Of a stretch of DNA of 64,000 nt, positions 1 to 8,860 are shown one piece after another (within the stretch, counting starts at the first letter, position 1; each line of letters opens with the position of its first letter). The notes under the pieces were generated by a model. The model saw only the letters and a list, made by a program, of their open reading frames with translations. It searched no databases and had not been told where the DNA came from. This DNA is from Rhynchopus sp. YZ270_cl-10 (taxonomy: Eukaryota > Euglenozoa > Diplonemea > Diplonemida > Diplonemidae). The DNA is taken from NCBI GenBank assembly GCA_964035575.1, contig OZ037846.1:1267501-1331500 (forward strand), in the 5' to 3' direction. The translations under genes and the position numbers were made by a program.

Positions 1-509
1 TTGTGTATCGTGTTTGATAGCAGTCTGTGGATAATCCCCAAGGGGGATAGAGCCAAGGACGATAACCTAAAGTCATCTTTTCAAGTTTTTTGCTTTTGTT
101 TATGTGACGAAAGCAAAGAGGCTTAGGTTCATCTTATAAAACTTTTTCTTTATGTCGTTTTGATTTGATTTGGTTTTTGTTTTTTTCATTCTTTTTTGCG
201 TTTTTTTCCCCCCATTGGGACCAATAATCACTATTGCAATGCTTACTACCATCTTTAAAAAACGCTCCTTTTTTTTGTTTTTCTTTACAACGTCTTTTCA
301 CATATTCTCTTATTTTGTTTTCAGGTGGCTAAGCACGACAAGCTGTGTGTATGTGCTCTCCATTCATTTTAATGCATGTGTTCAAACACTTTCCAACTTC
401 TCTTTGGGTATACAGATGATCTTTACTAAGAGAGGAGGATTTTCTCAAAAAAAAACCCCCATCGTCTTATTCTGGAGAATGTTTCTATGTAAAATCTTAG
501 TAAAAAATA
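1..509. other. T-rich intergenic DNA, no gene seen
   Basis: No reading frame here looks like protein; the longest are poly-T translations rich in Phe and Leu. A degenerate copy of the dispersed two-hairpin motif (see 57315-57412) lies at about 103-150, recognisable by AGGCTTAGG then TTCATCTTATAAA and a T-run. A shorter fragment of it is near 323-340. Confidence 0.6.
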
Positions 510-805
510 CCGTGTTTTCGAAAAAAAATATGGACCAGAAAAAAACATGGACTAGAATAATTATGGACCTTTTGGGATTATTTTTTTTTGGACCAATTTT
601 TCTTGTCCGACATCTATGCGCGGATTTTTTGAACTTGTCCAGAACTTTGTCAGGGAGTCGCACGCGCGACGACCGCTTGTGTGGGGAGAAAGCTCGGAAT
701 GGGTTTTTAGCATAACACAGATGGACCAGAATAATCATGGGCCAGACCAGAATAATTATGGACCTTTTGGGGATTTTTCTGGTCCATATTTTTTCAAAAA
801 CACGG
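510..805. mobile_element. TA-flanked inverted-repeat element with CCGT ends
   Basis: Inverted ends begin CCGTGTTTT and are flanked on both sides by TA (508-509 and 806-807). The arms continue through GAAAAAA and TATGGACCAG. A TA target duplication is the hallmark of the Tc1/mariner group, so I read this as a non-autonomous element of that kind. Two other elements share the TA|CCGT ends (44462-44828 and 59412-59512). Inside, about 608-702, is a piece of the CGCGCG-palindrome sequence also found in the hAT-like element at 55035-55734, so this element seems to carry an older fragment. Confidence 0.6.
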
Positions 806-807
806 TA

Positions 808-1127
808 ATTACCCCCAGCAACTAAGATCTGCCTGAAATTTTAGTGGGGTTTCGTTACTAGTGGTTTGTAATACCTAACATTCCATCACAGCACTATACC
901 AAATTTCAGGCAAAAAAAAAAAAATCATGTGGTTTTGATTTGCAAATGTTGTCATAAAATGCCAATCTTTCACCTCTCACCAGAAAAGGCGGCGTGTGTG
1001 TGACGTTTGCATCATAGGCCAGCATCTCTCTTTTCTTTTCGAAACCTCACTACCGTTTTTTTCGTATCCAGAGATGCCTTTTTTTTTGCTCAACCCCATT
1101 TCTCTCATGTTTAACAACTATCGACCC
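808..1127. other. Intergenic, nothing recognised
   Basis: AT-rich spacer with an A-run near 914-925. I see no conserved reading frame, RNA gene or repeat copy matching elsewhere in the window. Confidence 0.5.
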
Positions 1128-1312
1128 TCCCCCGTGAAATTGTCCCCCCTGGGAGGAAAAAGTGAGCGGAACGATATCTCGTACCCAACGGTGTTGGCAA
1201 AAGGGTAGGGGGGTGGCCGTTTTGGTGTGAAGAAAAGCAAAGGCTGTCCCCCGGCGGTCCCCCGGCGGCAAAATATCGGTTTTTTTTTGGGGGACAATTT
1301 CACGGGGGGGAG
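1128..1312. mobile_element. Short inverted-repeat element
   Basis: CCCTCCCCCGTGAAATTGTC at the left recurs inverted at the right (GGGGGACAATTTCACGGGG, then GGGAGGG). The inside has no convincing coding sequence. No target duplication could be read because the flanks are C/G runs, so the class is unknown. Confidence 0.45.
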
Positions 1313-1390
1313 GGCAGTCTGCAGACTAAGGATTGGGGGTCTGGTAATTAATTAATTAAATGCTAGTCTGCACGGGGTTTCGTAACGAAC
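1313..1390 (+). repeat. Dispersed repeat, inverted partner at 7930-8005
   Basis: The segment containing CAGTCTGCAGACTAAGGA, GGGGGTCTGGTAATTAATTA and AGTCTGCAC then GGGTTTCGT recurs in reverse complement at 7930-8005 with few differences. The GGGTTTCGT end resembles hAT-type ends seen elsewhere here, so these may be fragments of a transposon plus target. Confidence 0.6.
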
Positions 1391-1399
1391 AATGCAGGC

Positions 1400-1774
1400 G
1401 AAAACGCCGTTATTTGCATTTTTGGGCCGATCCCAGTCAGTGGTGGGGTCAATCTGAAGAAATGGACACAATTTTAATGACTTAAATTTTGGACAATATG
1501 AGCCCGGTCACTAATAGCTGGGGCCCATTTTCGGCCAAAAATTTCCTCAAAATCCGGGTTTGTAATATTGACTTCACCTTCGGTTACCCTACCGGGGGGG
1601 TGAAGGAAGGTTGTGGAAAAGGGTCCTTATTTGCATTTTTGGGATCCGCCCGTGCAGTGGTGGGGTCAATCTCGAAAATTGGACAATTTTTTGACCACTT
1701 AAATTTTGAAAAATATGAGCCCGGTTGCTTATACGTGAGGCCCATTTTCAAAAAAAACCGGGTGGGTAATGTAA
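1400..1774 (+). repeat. Tandem pair of dispersed repeat J
   Basis: Two diverged copies lie in tandem (about 1400-1575 and 1618-1755). Shared landmarks are TTATTTGCATTTTTGGG, GTGGTGGGGTCAATCT, AATATGAGCCCGGT and GGCCCATTTTC. Other copies are at 29944-30110 and, more diverged, at 39300-39460, 39530-39600 and 39695-39785. No coding potential is evident; element type unknown. Confidence 0.65.
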
Positions 1775-1783
1775 TTAATTAAA

Positions 1784-3751
1784 GGGGTAATTATCATAAC
1801 ACCCACGTTACTAATACCCATTTACGATAATACCCACTGGGTATTATCGTAAACTTTTTGGGTATTATCGTAAACTTTTTGGGTATTAGTTTTGGGTATT
1901 ATCGTAAACTTTTTGGGTATTACCCAGGTTGGGTAGTACCCAGGTACCCAGGTACCCAGGTACCCAGGTACCCAGGTACCCAGGTACCCAGGTACCCAGG
2001 TACCCAGGTACCCAGGTACCCAGGTACCCAGGTACCCAGGTACCCAGGTACCCAGGTACCCAGGTACACGGTACACTGGTGTACAAGGAAAAAAGTCGTG
2101 AAAGAGCAACCACAGCTCCACATGACAAACACAAAAGTGTCCAATCACGTGGGGCATTCATGCACTGAGGAGATAATGTTCCAACAATTTACAAGAAAGA
2201 TTACTTAACCTACTGCTGGAAATTGCCAGGTCGTAGTAACACACAAAGTGTGCCTCCGTTCGGGAAGACCGGATATTCTAGAGACCAAAAAGGCCTCAAG
2301 AATATCTTCCGGTAGTCAAGGTAGAACCGAGTGAACGGCCCAAGACCCCCGTGGAGAAGTTAAATGTTGTAATGCTATCAAGTACAAACTGCGACCACTG
2401 TCTTACCCTCCTCAATGCATGGTGGAAGATGTCTTTGACAACAAATATCCTGTACCCAGGTACCCATATTCCCAGACCCACGCAGCACTACGTCGCAGTA
2501 CTACGCAAAATTTACCACCAGACCCTGTGTTCGTGCACCTGAAGTACAACGCCGCAGACAGGCCAAACATGCGTTGGACTCAGAGGAATGCCCGCTGTGC
2601 AGGTATCAATGAGAACCAACTCCCAGCAACAAGGGGCGCCTTTTGGCGGGCGTTGTTGAGGGTGTTTGGGGTGCAAAGTTTTCCACAATTTTGATGCGCG
2701 GGTACAGAAGTGTTGTCTTGTTCTTTCATCTCTAGGAATGTAAATGTCAATCGCGTTTAACTACCACTAGGGCTTGTTCAGTGAACCCACAAGGGGTCGA
2801 AGGGGGTTGGTTATCTCATATCTATCAAAGGTTGTGTCGACCAGGCGAAACCACTATGTTACGCTGTACGTTGTTAAATCCGAAGAAATAACACTTTAGC
2901 AGCCGCAGGAAGTTTGCTAAAAAGAGTGCCTCACGCTACACAAACCACCACCCGCGATTGACTTAGATGTTATAACAAAGAGAATTCAGAACAAAACAAC
3001 ACCCTGCCCCATACACACTAAATTGTCATGCTTCAAGAACATGCCTGGGCCAAAATTACTATGACGAAAAGGCAACAAGACCACCCACAAGGAGTGTGAA
3101 ATGTGCACTGGTTTTCTGGGGGAACGCAATATTTTCTTGTGTCTCGTCCTCCGCGAGCAGAGGACAGACTTTCCGGAAGGTTGCCAAAGTCGAATTTCTT
3201 GCACTAGCTATGCTCCCTGGGTTAATGGCTATAGCAGTGACTGACTAAATGTTCCCACCCAGGTCTTCGTATGTTGAGGTGTAGAATGTCGGAGACGGAG
3301 AAGCGCAATCGCTGATGCAGTTCAGATTTCGCGATCCTGTGATGAGTGTAAATGTGGGTGTAATTAAGTTATGTCGCTTGGAGAAAGATTAATTGTTAAT
3401 TGTCAAGAAAAATGGTTACCCTGAATTTGAGGATGTAAGACAGGGATGCAAAAAGTTGTGTAAAAAAAACCCCCCCCCATATATTTAGTGAAAATTGTAT
3501 TTTCTCTGGGGTCGATGAAACCATACCTTGTCTGCACATTCACCAGCGTGCGAGCGCCTCTGATACCTTGCGCGAGTAGCCAGCTAAATCACATCGTACC
3601 TGGGTACCTGGGTAATACCCAAAAAGTTTACGATAATACCCAAAACTAATACCCAAATAGTTTACGATAATACCCAAAAACTTTACGATAATACCCAGTG
3701 GGTATTATCGTAAATGGGTATTAGTAACGTGGGTGTTATAGTCATTTTCCC
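1784..3751 (+). mobile_element. Long-TIR element, copy A (9-bp TSD)
   Basis: A 1968-bp element flanked by an exact 9-bp duplication TTAATTAAA (1775-1783 and 3752-3760). Both ends start with a G-run (GGGG left, GGG inverted right) and then share ATAACACCCACGTTACTAAT and repeated GGGTATTATCGTAAA units, giving inverted arms of roughly 140 bp. Each arm contains its own palindrome. Inside the left arm is an 8-bp minisatellite (1936-2065). The core, about 2089-3372, is nearly the same as in copies at 12594-14879 and 36036-38547. No intact transposase is visible, so it is non-autonomous. A 9-bp duplication with long TIRs fits the Mutator-like superfamily, but that is inference. Confidence 0.85.
1936..2065 (+). 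repeat. 8-bp minisatellite, unit GGTACCCA
   Basis: About 16 perfect units inside the left terminal region of element A. The reading frames across it (GTQVPRYP-type) are by-products of the repeat, not genes. A short matching piece (two units, inverted) lies in the right end near 3598-3613. Confidence 0.9.
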
Positions 3752-3994
3752 TTAATTAAATGATTTATTAGTCTGCAGTCTGGGGGAGGGTCGGTACATA
3801 AAAAAAAGTAACGAACAAAAATATGTCACCGCAAAGTTTTTCTTCTTCTCATAGTTACGACGACGTATTTCATATTCTCGAGACCCTCGTGAAAGTTGCG
3901 CGTCGTCGTATCCCCTCCTCTCCGGCTTGTTTCCCCCTCTCTTTTGTGACAAGCAAAGAGTAACGAGTCTCTCGAGTGTTTCTTTTGTTTTTAT

Positions 3995-4110
3995 ACCTCC
4001 AAAGGAGAAACAGCGCCTCCGATACGGTCGCCAAATCACCCCCCTTCCAACAGGGTAATTGAGCAATCGACGAAAAAACCTTTTTTCCTTTTACCTACCG
4101 ATCAGAGCAT
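3995..4110 (+). repeat. Dispersed repeat R
   Basis: Landmarks are GATACGGTCGCCAAATCA, AACAGGGTAATTGAGCAATC, a poly-A/poly-T junction and ATCAGAG. Other copies are at 41105-41212 and at 44955-45083, which continues at 48835 after an inserted element. Comparison of the copies gives an empty site for that insertion. Confidence 0.7.
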
Positions 4111-4157
4111 TTTTGATGTAAATCACGGATGGATTTACAGGAAGATGGATGTAGGAC

Positions 4158-4245
4158 AGCATGGTTGGGTGTCCACCCCGGTACAGCCGGTCATGTACCA
4201 AGGTACACTGTTCACGAGAGGGATTTGTATTTCAACTCTACTTGA
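4158..4245 (+). repeat. Dispersed repeat M
   Basis: Landmarks are GGTTGGGTGTCCACCCCGGT, ACAGCCGGTCATGTACCAAG and GGATTTGTATTTCAA. Other + strand copies are at 8505-8580 and 58940-59010, with a weaker one near 33850-33905. GGTGTCCACC can form a hairpin. Function unknown. Confidence 0.6.
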
Positions 4246-4611
4246 TTTTTTTTTTTTGCGGAAAGCGGGGGTGCAGCGTAAATCTAACCTGCCTGTTTAT
4301 TTCAAGCTCACTCATTTCTCTCAAAGGTGTTCGAGAGCAGAAGTAGTGGAAAAACCGACGTCATCCAAAGAAAAACTGCAGGGACAGTGGAGCTTGCACA
4401 GGTGGCAACTACACTCCAACATTTTTCTCTCAAAATAAAATAAAATCAGAATACCTGAAATCTCCAGATATGTAGTTTACCCTGCTTTGATGTTCTTTCC
4501 CCCACCTCTCCCTCTCCAAACGTTTCGGAGGTCTCCCCCACGCCCCCCCAGTTAGTCTAGTTCCACTCAAATAAAAGTTCTCGAGTTTTTCCCCCCAGAC
4601 AATTTTTGCGT

Positions 4612-5165
4612 CTACACTTCAGTACACCAGTCTTCGATATTAGAGTGTACAGATCTTCCAGGCCTTCCAGAGTCGTCCGTGAGGAAGTGACCCAACTCAG
4701 TGGCTAAGATTTGTTGAAGATGACCGATGTGGTGACCATGGGGTTTTCCCTTAATTTTATTCCCATTCAGAAGAGAAGTAATCTGAGGATACGTCTGCAC
4801 CGTGCAGTTGCATCCCGACGTGAGCACGCTTGAAACGAGGATAAGACGTTCATATTGAGTTGGCCAGCAAGTCCCTGATCATGGCTGATGCTTGAGTTCC
4901 TGGACATTGCTCAGCACGTCTTCCACATTTCTTCTGTTTCACCTGCTTCTCCTTCTTGTGCATGCAGCACTCGACCCTTGCTTTTCGTACACAGCCTTTG
5001 CACGGAGGTCGAGGTGTCCTTCGTCATTGATGCGGCCTCATCACAAAGGCTGGCAGGTCCCTCCACACATGTAGTGTGCCTGCCTTGATGACCAATAGAG
5101 CATTCCCAGCTATGAGGAGCTAGGGGTCTGCTTGCATGATGTGCCGTCCGATGTGCAGTTAAAGT
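4612..5165 (-). other. Possible decayed coding sequence, minus strand
   Basis: On the minus strand several short open stretches read like protein rather than random DNA, for example a 71-residue frame at 4612-4827 containing LTSGCNCTVQTYPQITSLL, and further pieces up to about 5165 rich in Lys, Cys and His (CKGCVRKARVECC). They are in different frames. This may be a decayed transposon gene; I cannot name the family. Confidence 0.25.
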
Positions 5166-5278
5166 CGTGTGTCAGGTTCTGTGGTGTACAAGTGCTCAAA
5201 TATGTTAGGCGTCCAAAATAGGCGCCAAATTGCCACATAATTACCCCCCAATTTGGAGAGAAAAACACACCACCCACC

Positions 5279-5280
5279 AG
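5279..5280 (+). promoter_or_regulatory. Possible trans-splice acceptor AG for the ankyrin gene
   Basis: The last AG before the start, 17 nt upstream of the ATG, in the context CACCCACCAG. The pyrimidine tract before it is weak, so this is tentative and depends on the inferred euglenozoan origin. Confidence 0.3.
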
Positions 5281-5297
5281 CATACTAAATAAAAACC

Positions 5298-7577
5298 ATG
5301 TCGAAGCGACACGTGGATGTGGACACTACATTGGACGAGAACCCACCAAAGAGAAGAAAGCGTTCTGCAGACGAGGTCTTGGTGGAGGCTGCCAAGAAGG
5401 GGGACACGACTGCTGTGCGGGCGGGACTTGACAAGCTCAGCGCAGACACAGACAATAAAACAGTGGTCTTGGATGCTGTGCACGAGGCATGCAGAGGGAA
5501 CCACGATGAATGCCTCGCACTGCTTCTTCCGTATGTTGAGACAACGCAGATGGGGTTCGGGAACTTGCTGAGTGAGTGCGTGCACGCAGACCACGTTGCG
5601 TGCACGGAGGTCCTCTTGCAGCATTGGAAGTCAGTCTGCAGCAACGTGGCGATGGTCCCACACGGGCAGGAGGATACAGAAGGGCGTGCCTGTCCAGCCA
5701 TGTGGGCAGACCCTGCAGTGTGTCAGGTGCTCATTGATGCAGGGGCAGACATTGAAACAAAGGATGGCATAGGACGTCCGCCTCTGCACTGGGCTTGCCG
5801 TTCAGGAGCACTTGCAGTTGTGAAGCTGTTGGTGACAGCAGGTGCGGGGGTGCGTGTCACAGACAACAACGGAAACACATGTCTTTTGTGTGCGTCATAT
5901 GAGGGACACACCGAGACTGTGCGCTATCTTGTGGGCTTGAAAAAACAGGGAAAACCACAGGTGGACGTGAATCTCAAATGCAACGACGGCTGGTCTGCGT
6001 TGGTCTCTGCAGTACGTCAAAAGCATGCAGATGTGGTGGAGGTGCTCATTGATGCAGGGGCAGATATTGAGGGAAAGGTTCACGACGGACGTTTGCCGCT
6101 CCACATAGCAAGTTGTGGTGCGAATGTGCAGATTGTGAAGCTGTTGGTGAAAGCAGGTGCAGGAGTGCGTGCCACAAACGAAGGAACCACATGTCTTATG
6201 CTTGCGGCCTATTGTGGGCACGCCGAGACTGTGCGCTATCTTGTGGGCTTGCCACAGATGGACGTGAACCACAAGGACATTGACGGCTGCGTTGCGTTGC
6301 ACTGCGCAGCTGATGAAAAGCATGCAGACGTGGTGGACGTGCTCATTGATGCAGGGGCTGATATTGAGATAAAGGACGACACGGGAAGTTCGCCTCTTCA
6401 CGTGGCTTGCCGTTCAGGAGCACTTGCAGTTGTGAAGCTGTTGGTGAAAGCAGGTGCGGGGGTGCGTGGCACAGACAACGACGGAAACGCGTGCCTCCTG
6501 TGTGCATCAGCTCAGGGACACACCGAGACTGTGCGCTATCTTGTGGGCTTGCCAGAGGTGGACCTGAGTCACAAGGTTAATGACGGCTGCGTTGCGTTGC
6601 ACTGCGCAGCTGATCTACAGCGTGCAGATGTGGTGGACGTGCTCATTGATGCAGGGGCTGATATTGAGATAAAGGATGACATGGGACGTTCGCCTCTGCA
6701 CTGGGCTTGCCGCTCAGGAGCACTCGACGTTGTGAAGCTGTTAGTGAAAGCAGGTGCGGGGGTGCGTGCCACAGACAACGACGGAAACACGTGTCTTATG
6801 TGCGCATCATCTGAGGGACACACCGAGACTGTGCGCTATCTTGTGGGCTTGCCAGAGGTGGACCTGAGTCACAAGGTTAATGACGGCTGGTCTGCGTTGC
6901 ACTGCGCAGCTGATCTAAAGCATGCAGATGTGGTGAAGGTGCTCATTGATGCAGGGGCTGATATCGAGATAAAGGATGACACGGGACATTCGCTTCTGCA
7001 CTGGGCTTGCCGTTCAGGAGCACTCGACGTTGTGAAGCTGTTGGCGAAAGCAGGTGCGGGGGTGCGTGTCACAGACAACCAAGGACACACGTGCCTCATG
7101 TGTGCATCAGCTCAGGGACACACCGATACTGTGCACTATCTTGTGGGCTTGCCACAGGTGGACCTGAGTCACAAGGATAATAACGGCTGCACTGCGTTGC
7201 ACCACGCAGGAGATCAAAATCATGCAGATGTGGTGAAGGTGCTCATTGATGCAGGGGCAGATATCGAGGCAAAGGACGACATGGGACGTCCGCCTCTGCA
7301 CTGGGCTTGCCGTTCAGGAGCACTCGACGTTGTGAAGATGTTGGTGAAATCAGGTGCGGGGGTGCGTGTCACAGACAATGACGGAAACACGTGTCTTATG
7401 TGGGCATCAAAAAACGGACACACCGAGACTGTGCGCTATCTTGTGGGCTTGCCAGAGGTGGACGTGAACCACAGAAATTTGTTGGGCCACACTGCATTGG
7501 ACTATGCGAGGGTGGAACAGCATGCAGATGTGGTGCAGGTTCTCCTCGAGCACCGTGGGGAAGTCTTTGCGCAATAA
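5298..7577 (+). CDS. Ankyrin-repeat protein with NLS-like motif (759 aa)
   Basis: Intronless 759-residue frame. Residues 18-22 (KRRKR) form a nuclear-localisation-like cluster. From about residue 25 ankyrin-type helices begin, and from about 135 to the end the protein is a run of ankyrin repeats with the usual signatures (G..PLHWACRSGALDVVKLL, ADVVKVLIDAGADIE, GHTETVRYLV). They are organised as a super-repeat of about 100 residues holding three ankyrin units each. Ankyrin arrays are protein-binding scaffolds; no enzymatic domain is visible, so the partner and role are unknown. The ATG is the first in frame and the protein ends cleanly on TAA. Codon use is GC-rich like the other host genes. 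It is on the same strand as all other host genes. Confidence 0.93.
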   Translation: MSKRHVDVDTTLDENPPKRRKRSADEVLVEAAKKGDTTAVRAGLDKLSADTDNKTVVLDAVHEACRGNHDECLALLLPYVETTQMGFGNLLSECVHADHVACTEVLLQHWKSVCSNVAMVPHGQEDTEGRACPAMWADPAVCQVLIDAGADIETKDGIGRPPLHWACRSGALAVVKLLVTAGAGVRVTDNNGNTCLLCASYEGHTETVRYLVGLKKQGKPQVDVNLKCNDGWSALVSAVRQKHADVVEVLIDAGADIEGKVHDGRLPLHIASCGANVQIVKLLVKAGAGVRATNEGTTCLMLAAYCGHAETVRYLVGLPQMDVNHKDIDGCVALHCAADEKHADVVDVLIDAGADIEIKDDTGSSPLHVACRSGALAVVKLLVKAGAGVRGTDNDGNACLLCASAQGHTETVRYLVGLPEVDLSHKVNDGCVALHCAADLQRADVVDVLIDAGADIEIKDDMGRSPLHWACRSGALDVVKLLVKAGAGVRATDNDGNTCLMCASSEGHTETVRYLVGLPEVDLSHKVNDGWSALHCAADLKHADVVKVLIDAGADIEIKDDTGHSLLHWACRSGALDVVKLLAKAGAGVRVTDNQGHTCLMCASAQGHTDTVHYLVGLPQVDLSHKDNNGCTALHHAGDQNHADVVKVLIDAGADIEAKDDMGRPPLHWACRSGALDVVKMLVKSGAGVRVTDNDGNTCLMWASKNGHTETVRYLVGLPEVDVNHRNLLGHTALDYARVEQHADVVQVLLEHRGEVFAQ
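5728..7560 (+). repeat. ~300-bp tandem super-repeat within the ankyrin gene
   Basis: The phrase GTGCTCATTGATGCAGGGGC recurs at about 297-300-bp intervals (near 6042, 6339, 6639, 6939 and 7239; an earlier one near 5728). Long stretches between copies are identical, implying recent unit duplication or conversion while the frame is kept. Confidence 0.85.
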
Positions 7578-7747
7578 GGTATATTGTGCCTGTCTGTTTT
7601 CGGCAACTGAACTAAACACTCCCACTGAGGTTACGCCCTGGAGAAATGCCTTACTTTGATTTGCACAACCCACCCCCGACTGCAGGCTAAGTTTAATGAA
7701 TTACATTAATTCCCCGGGGGGTTTTTTTTTTGACAACAAACTTATGG

Positions 7748-7835
7748 AAGCCAGCGCAGCTGATGCTGTGCGATAACGAATATGATAAGGTGACTAAGCA
7801 CGAGAGGCTTAGGTTCATCTTATAAACTCTTCTTT
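7748..7835 (+). repeat. Two-hairpin dispersed motif P
   Basis: GCGCAGC...GCTGTGC and CTAAGC...GCTTAG can form two hairpins, followed by TTCATCTTATAAAC and a T-rich tail. This and 57315-57412 are the fullest copies. It could be a structured RNA, a SINE or a 3' UTR element; there is no proof of transcription. Confidence 0.65.
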
Positions 7836-7929
7836 TCTTTTTTTTTTTTGAAAATGGGCACCACCTATTACCCTACTACTGACTGGGAACGGCTCAAAAA
7901 TGTGAATAAAGGAGTTTTTGCCTCTCTTG

Positions 7930-8005
7930 TTTTTCACGAAACCCTGTGCAGACTAGTCATTTCGTTAATTAATTACCAGACCCCCACTCCTTAGTCTGCA
8001 GACTG
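7930..8005 (-). repeat. Inverted copy of the repeat at 1313-1390
   Basis: Reverse complement of 1313-1390 over about 75 bp with few mismatches, including the GGTAATTAATTA core and the CAGACTAAGGA segment. Confidence 0.6.
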
Positions 8006-8504
8006 CCCACCCCACCCCACCCCCCATCAAAAAGTACCAAAGGAAAAACAAAACTATTAGGCTAAAAAGAATGACATTGAGAGAAGACATTTATCGCTAT
8101 TTGGGTGTTGGGTTGGGGGGAAAGGAACAACGACAACTGGAACTCACGTCCCCGTCCGATGTCTAAGAAGTTCACGTCCCCCGTCCGTTGCGGTTCTCAC
8201 CAGCTGGTTGGTTGCTCGCTTCGACAGTTCTGAGTCAGGTGTAGCGTCCGTACAGTGCTCCACAGTTTTGTTTTGTAAGGCGTGATATTATTTTGCACAC
8301 TCTCTGTAGAGGCCCGTTGTGTCTTCATAACTGATGCCCAAAACCGCTGACTAAAGTTTCTGTCCTTTAAGATGCCTCGATTGTCTCAATGGGTTTGGTA
8401 TTGAACAGAGTAGCGATGTCGACTCAGTCGACTTGCACGGTCGAGCAGACTTTTTTGATTTCACTCCCCACGAAGCGCGCCAACAGTCGCAAGATGTAGG
8501 ACTG

Positions 8505-8580
8505 CACGATTGGGTGCCTCAGCACCCCCCCGGTCATTATACCAAAGGTACACTGTCAGAGGACTTTTGTATTTCAAGCC
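8505..8580 (+). repeat. Dispersed repeat M, copy
   Basis: Diverged copy of 4158-4245: GATTGGGTGCCTCAGCACCC, then CCGGTCATTATACCAAAGGT and CTTTTGTATTTCAAG. The change from GTGTCCAC to GTGCCTCAGCAC keeps a hairpin-like self-complementary core. Confidence 0.5.
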
Positions 8581-8832
8581 AACATTTTTTTTTTTTTTTT
8601 TTTTGTGTTATCAAGCATTGACGAATAGAAATGGAAAACGACGGATGGTGCGTGCCCGCTTTAGCGTATTGTTTTTCCACTAACATCACTCACATTCATC
8701 AGTGAAAAAACACAAACCTTTTGCGGGTGCGATAAAACGAAAAAGTGTTTTCTTTATTTCATTTTAACTGTCATATCCTGAAGTCGTTTTTCTATTTTTC
8801 CCCCAAATAAATATATCATCCCACACACCTTC

Positions 8833-8834
8833 AG
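8833..8834 (+). promoter_or_regulatory. Predicted trans-splice acceptor AG
   Basis: CACACACCTTCAG ends at 8834, 26 nt before the ATG at 8861, and follows a T-rich tract. It is the nearest AG upstream of the start. Predicted from the pattern only. Confidence 0.45.
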
Positions 8835-8860
8835 TTATTCCCCTCCCCTCCCCCCTCCAC

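Larger units (their letters stand above)
3761..5278. other. Intergenic region with dispersed repeats
   Basis: No gene recognised. It holds repeat R (3995-4110), repeat M (4158-4245), a short repeat V copy (4383-4427) and a stretch with minus-strand protein-like pieces (4612-5165), listed separately. Confidence 0.6.
7578..8832. other. Intergenic region with dispersed repeats
   Basis: No gene seen. It contains a two-hairpin motif (7748-7835), the inverted partner of 1313-1390 (7930-8005), repeat M (8505-8580) and a long T-run near 8585-8604. The sequence before 8833 is a loose pyrimidine-rich tract. Confidence 0.6.

Noticed and set aside
6-720. Phe/Leu-rich frames in the first kilobase and similar ones at 28118-28657 and 58493-58853
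   Set aside because: They are translations of T-rich DNA and lack domain patterns, conservation between copies or start context.
1822-2208. GTQVPRYP and LGTWVPGY frames at the left end of element A
   Set aside because: By-products of the GGTACCCA minisatellite.
5241-7673. Minus-strand frames opposite the ankyrin gene (for example 5895-6401)
   Set aside because: Their periodicity follows the ankyrin repeats on the plus strand and they have no recognisable domain.
7750-7835. H/ACA snoRNA in the two-hairpin motif
   Set aside because: The linker lacks a good H box and no ACA or AGA lies at the expected distance after hairpin 2.
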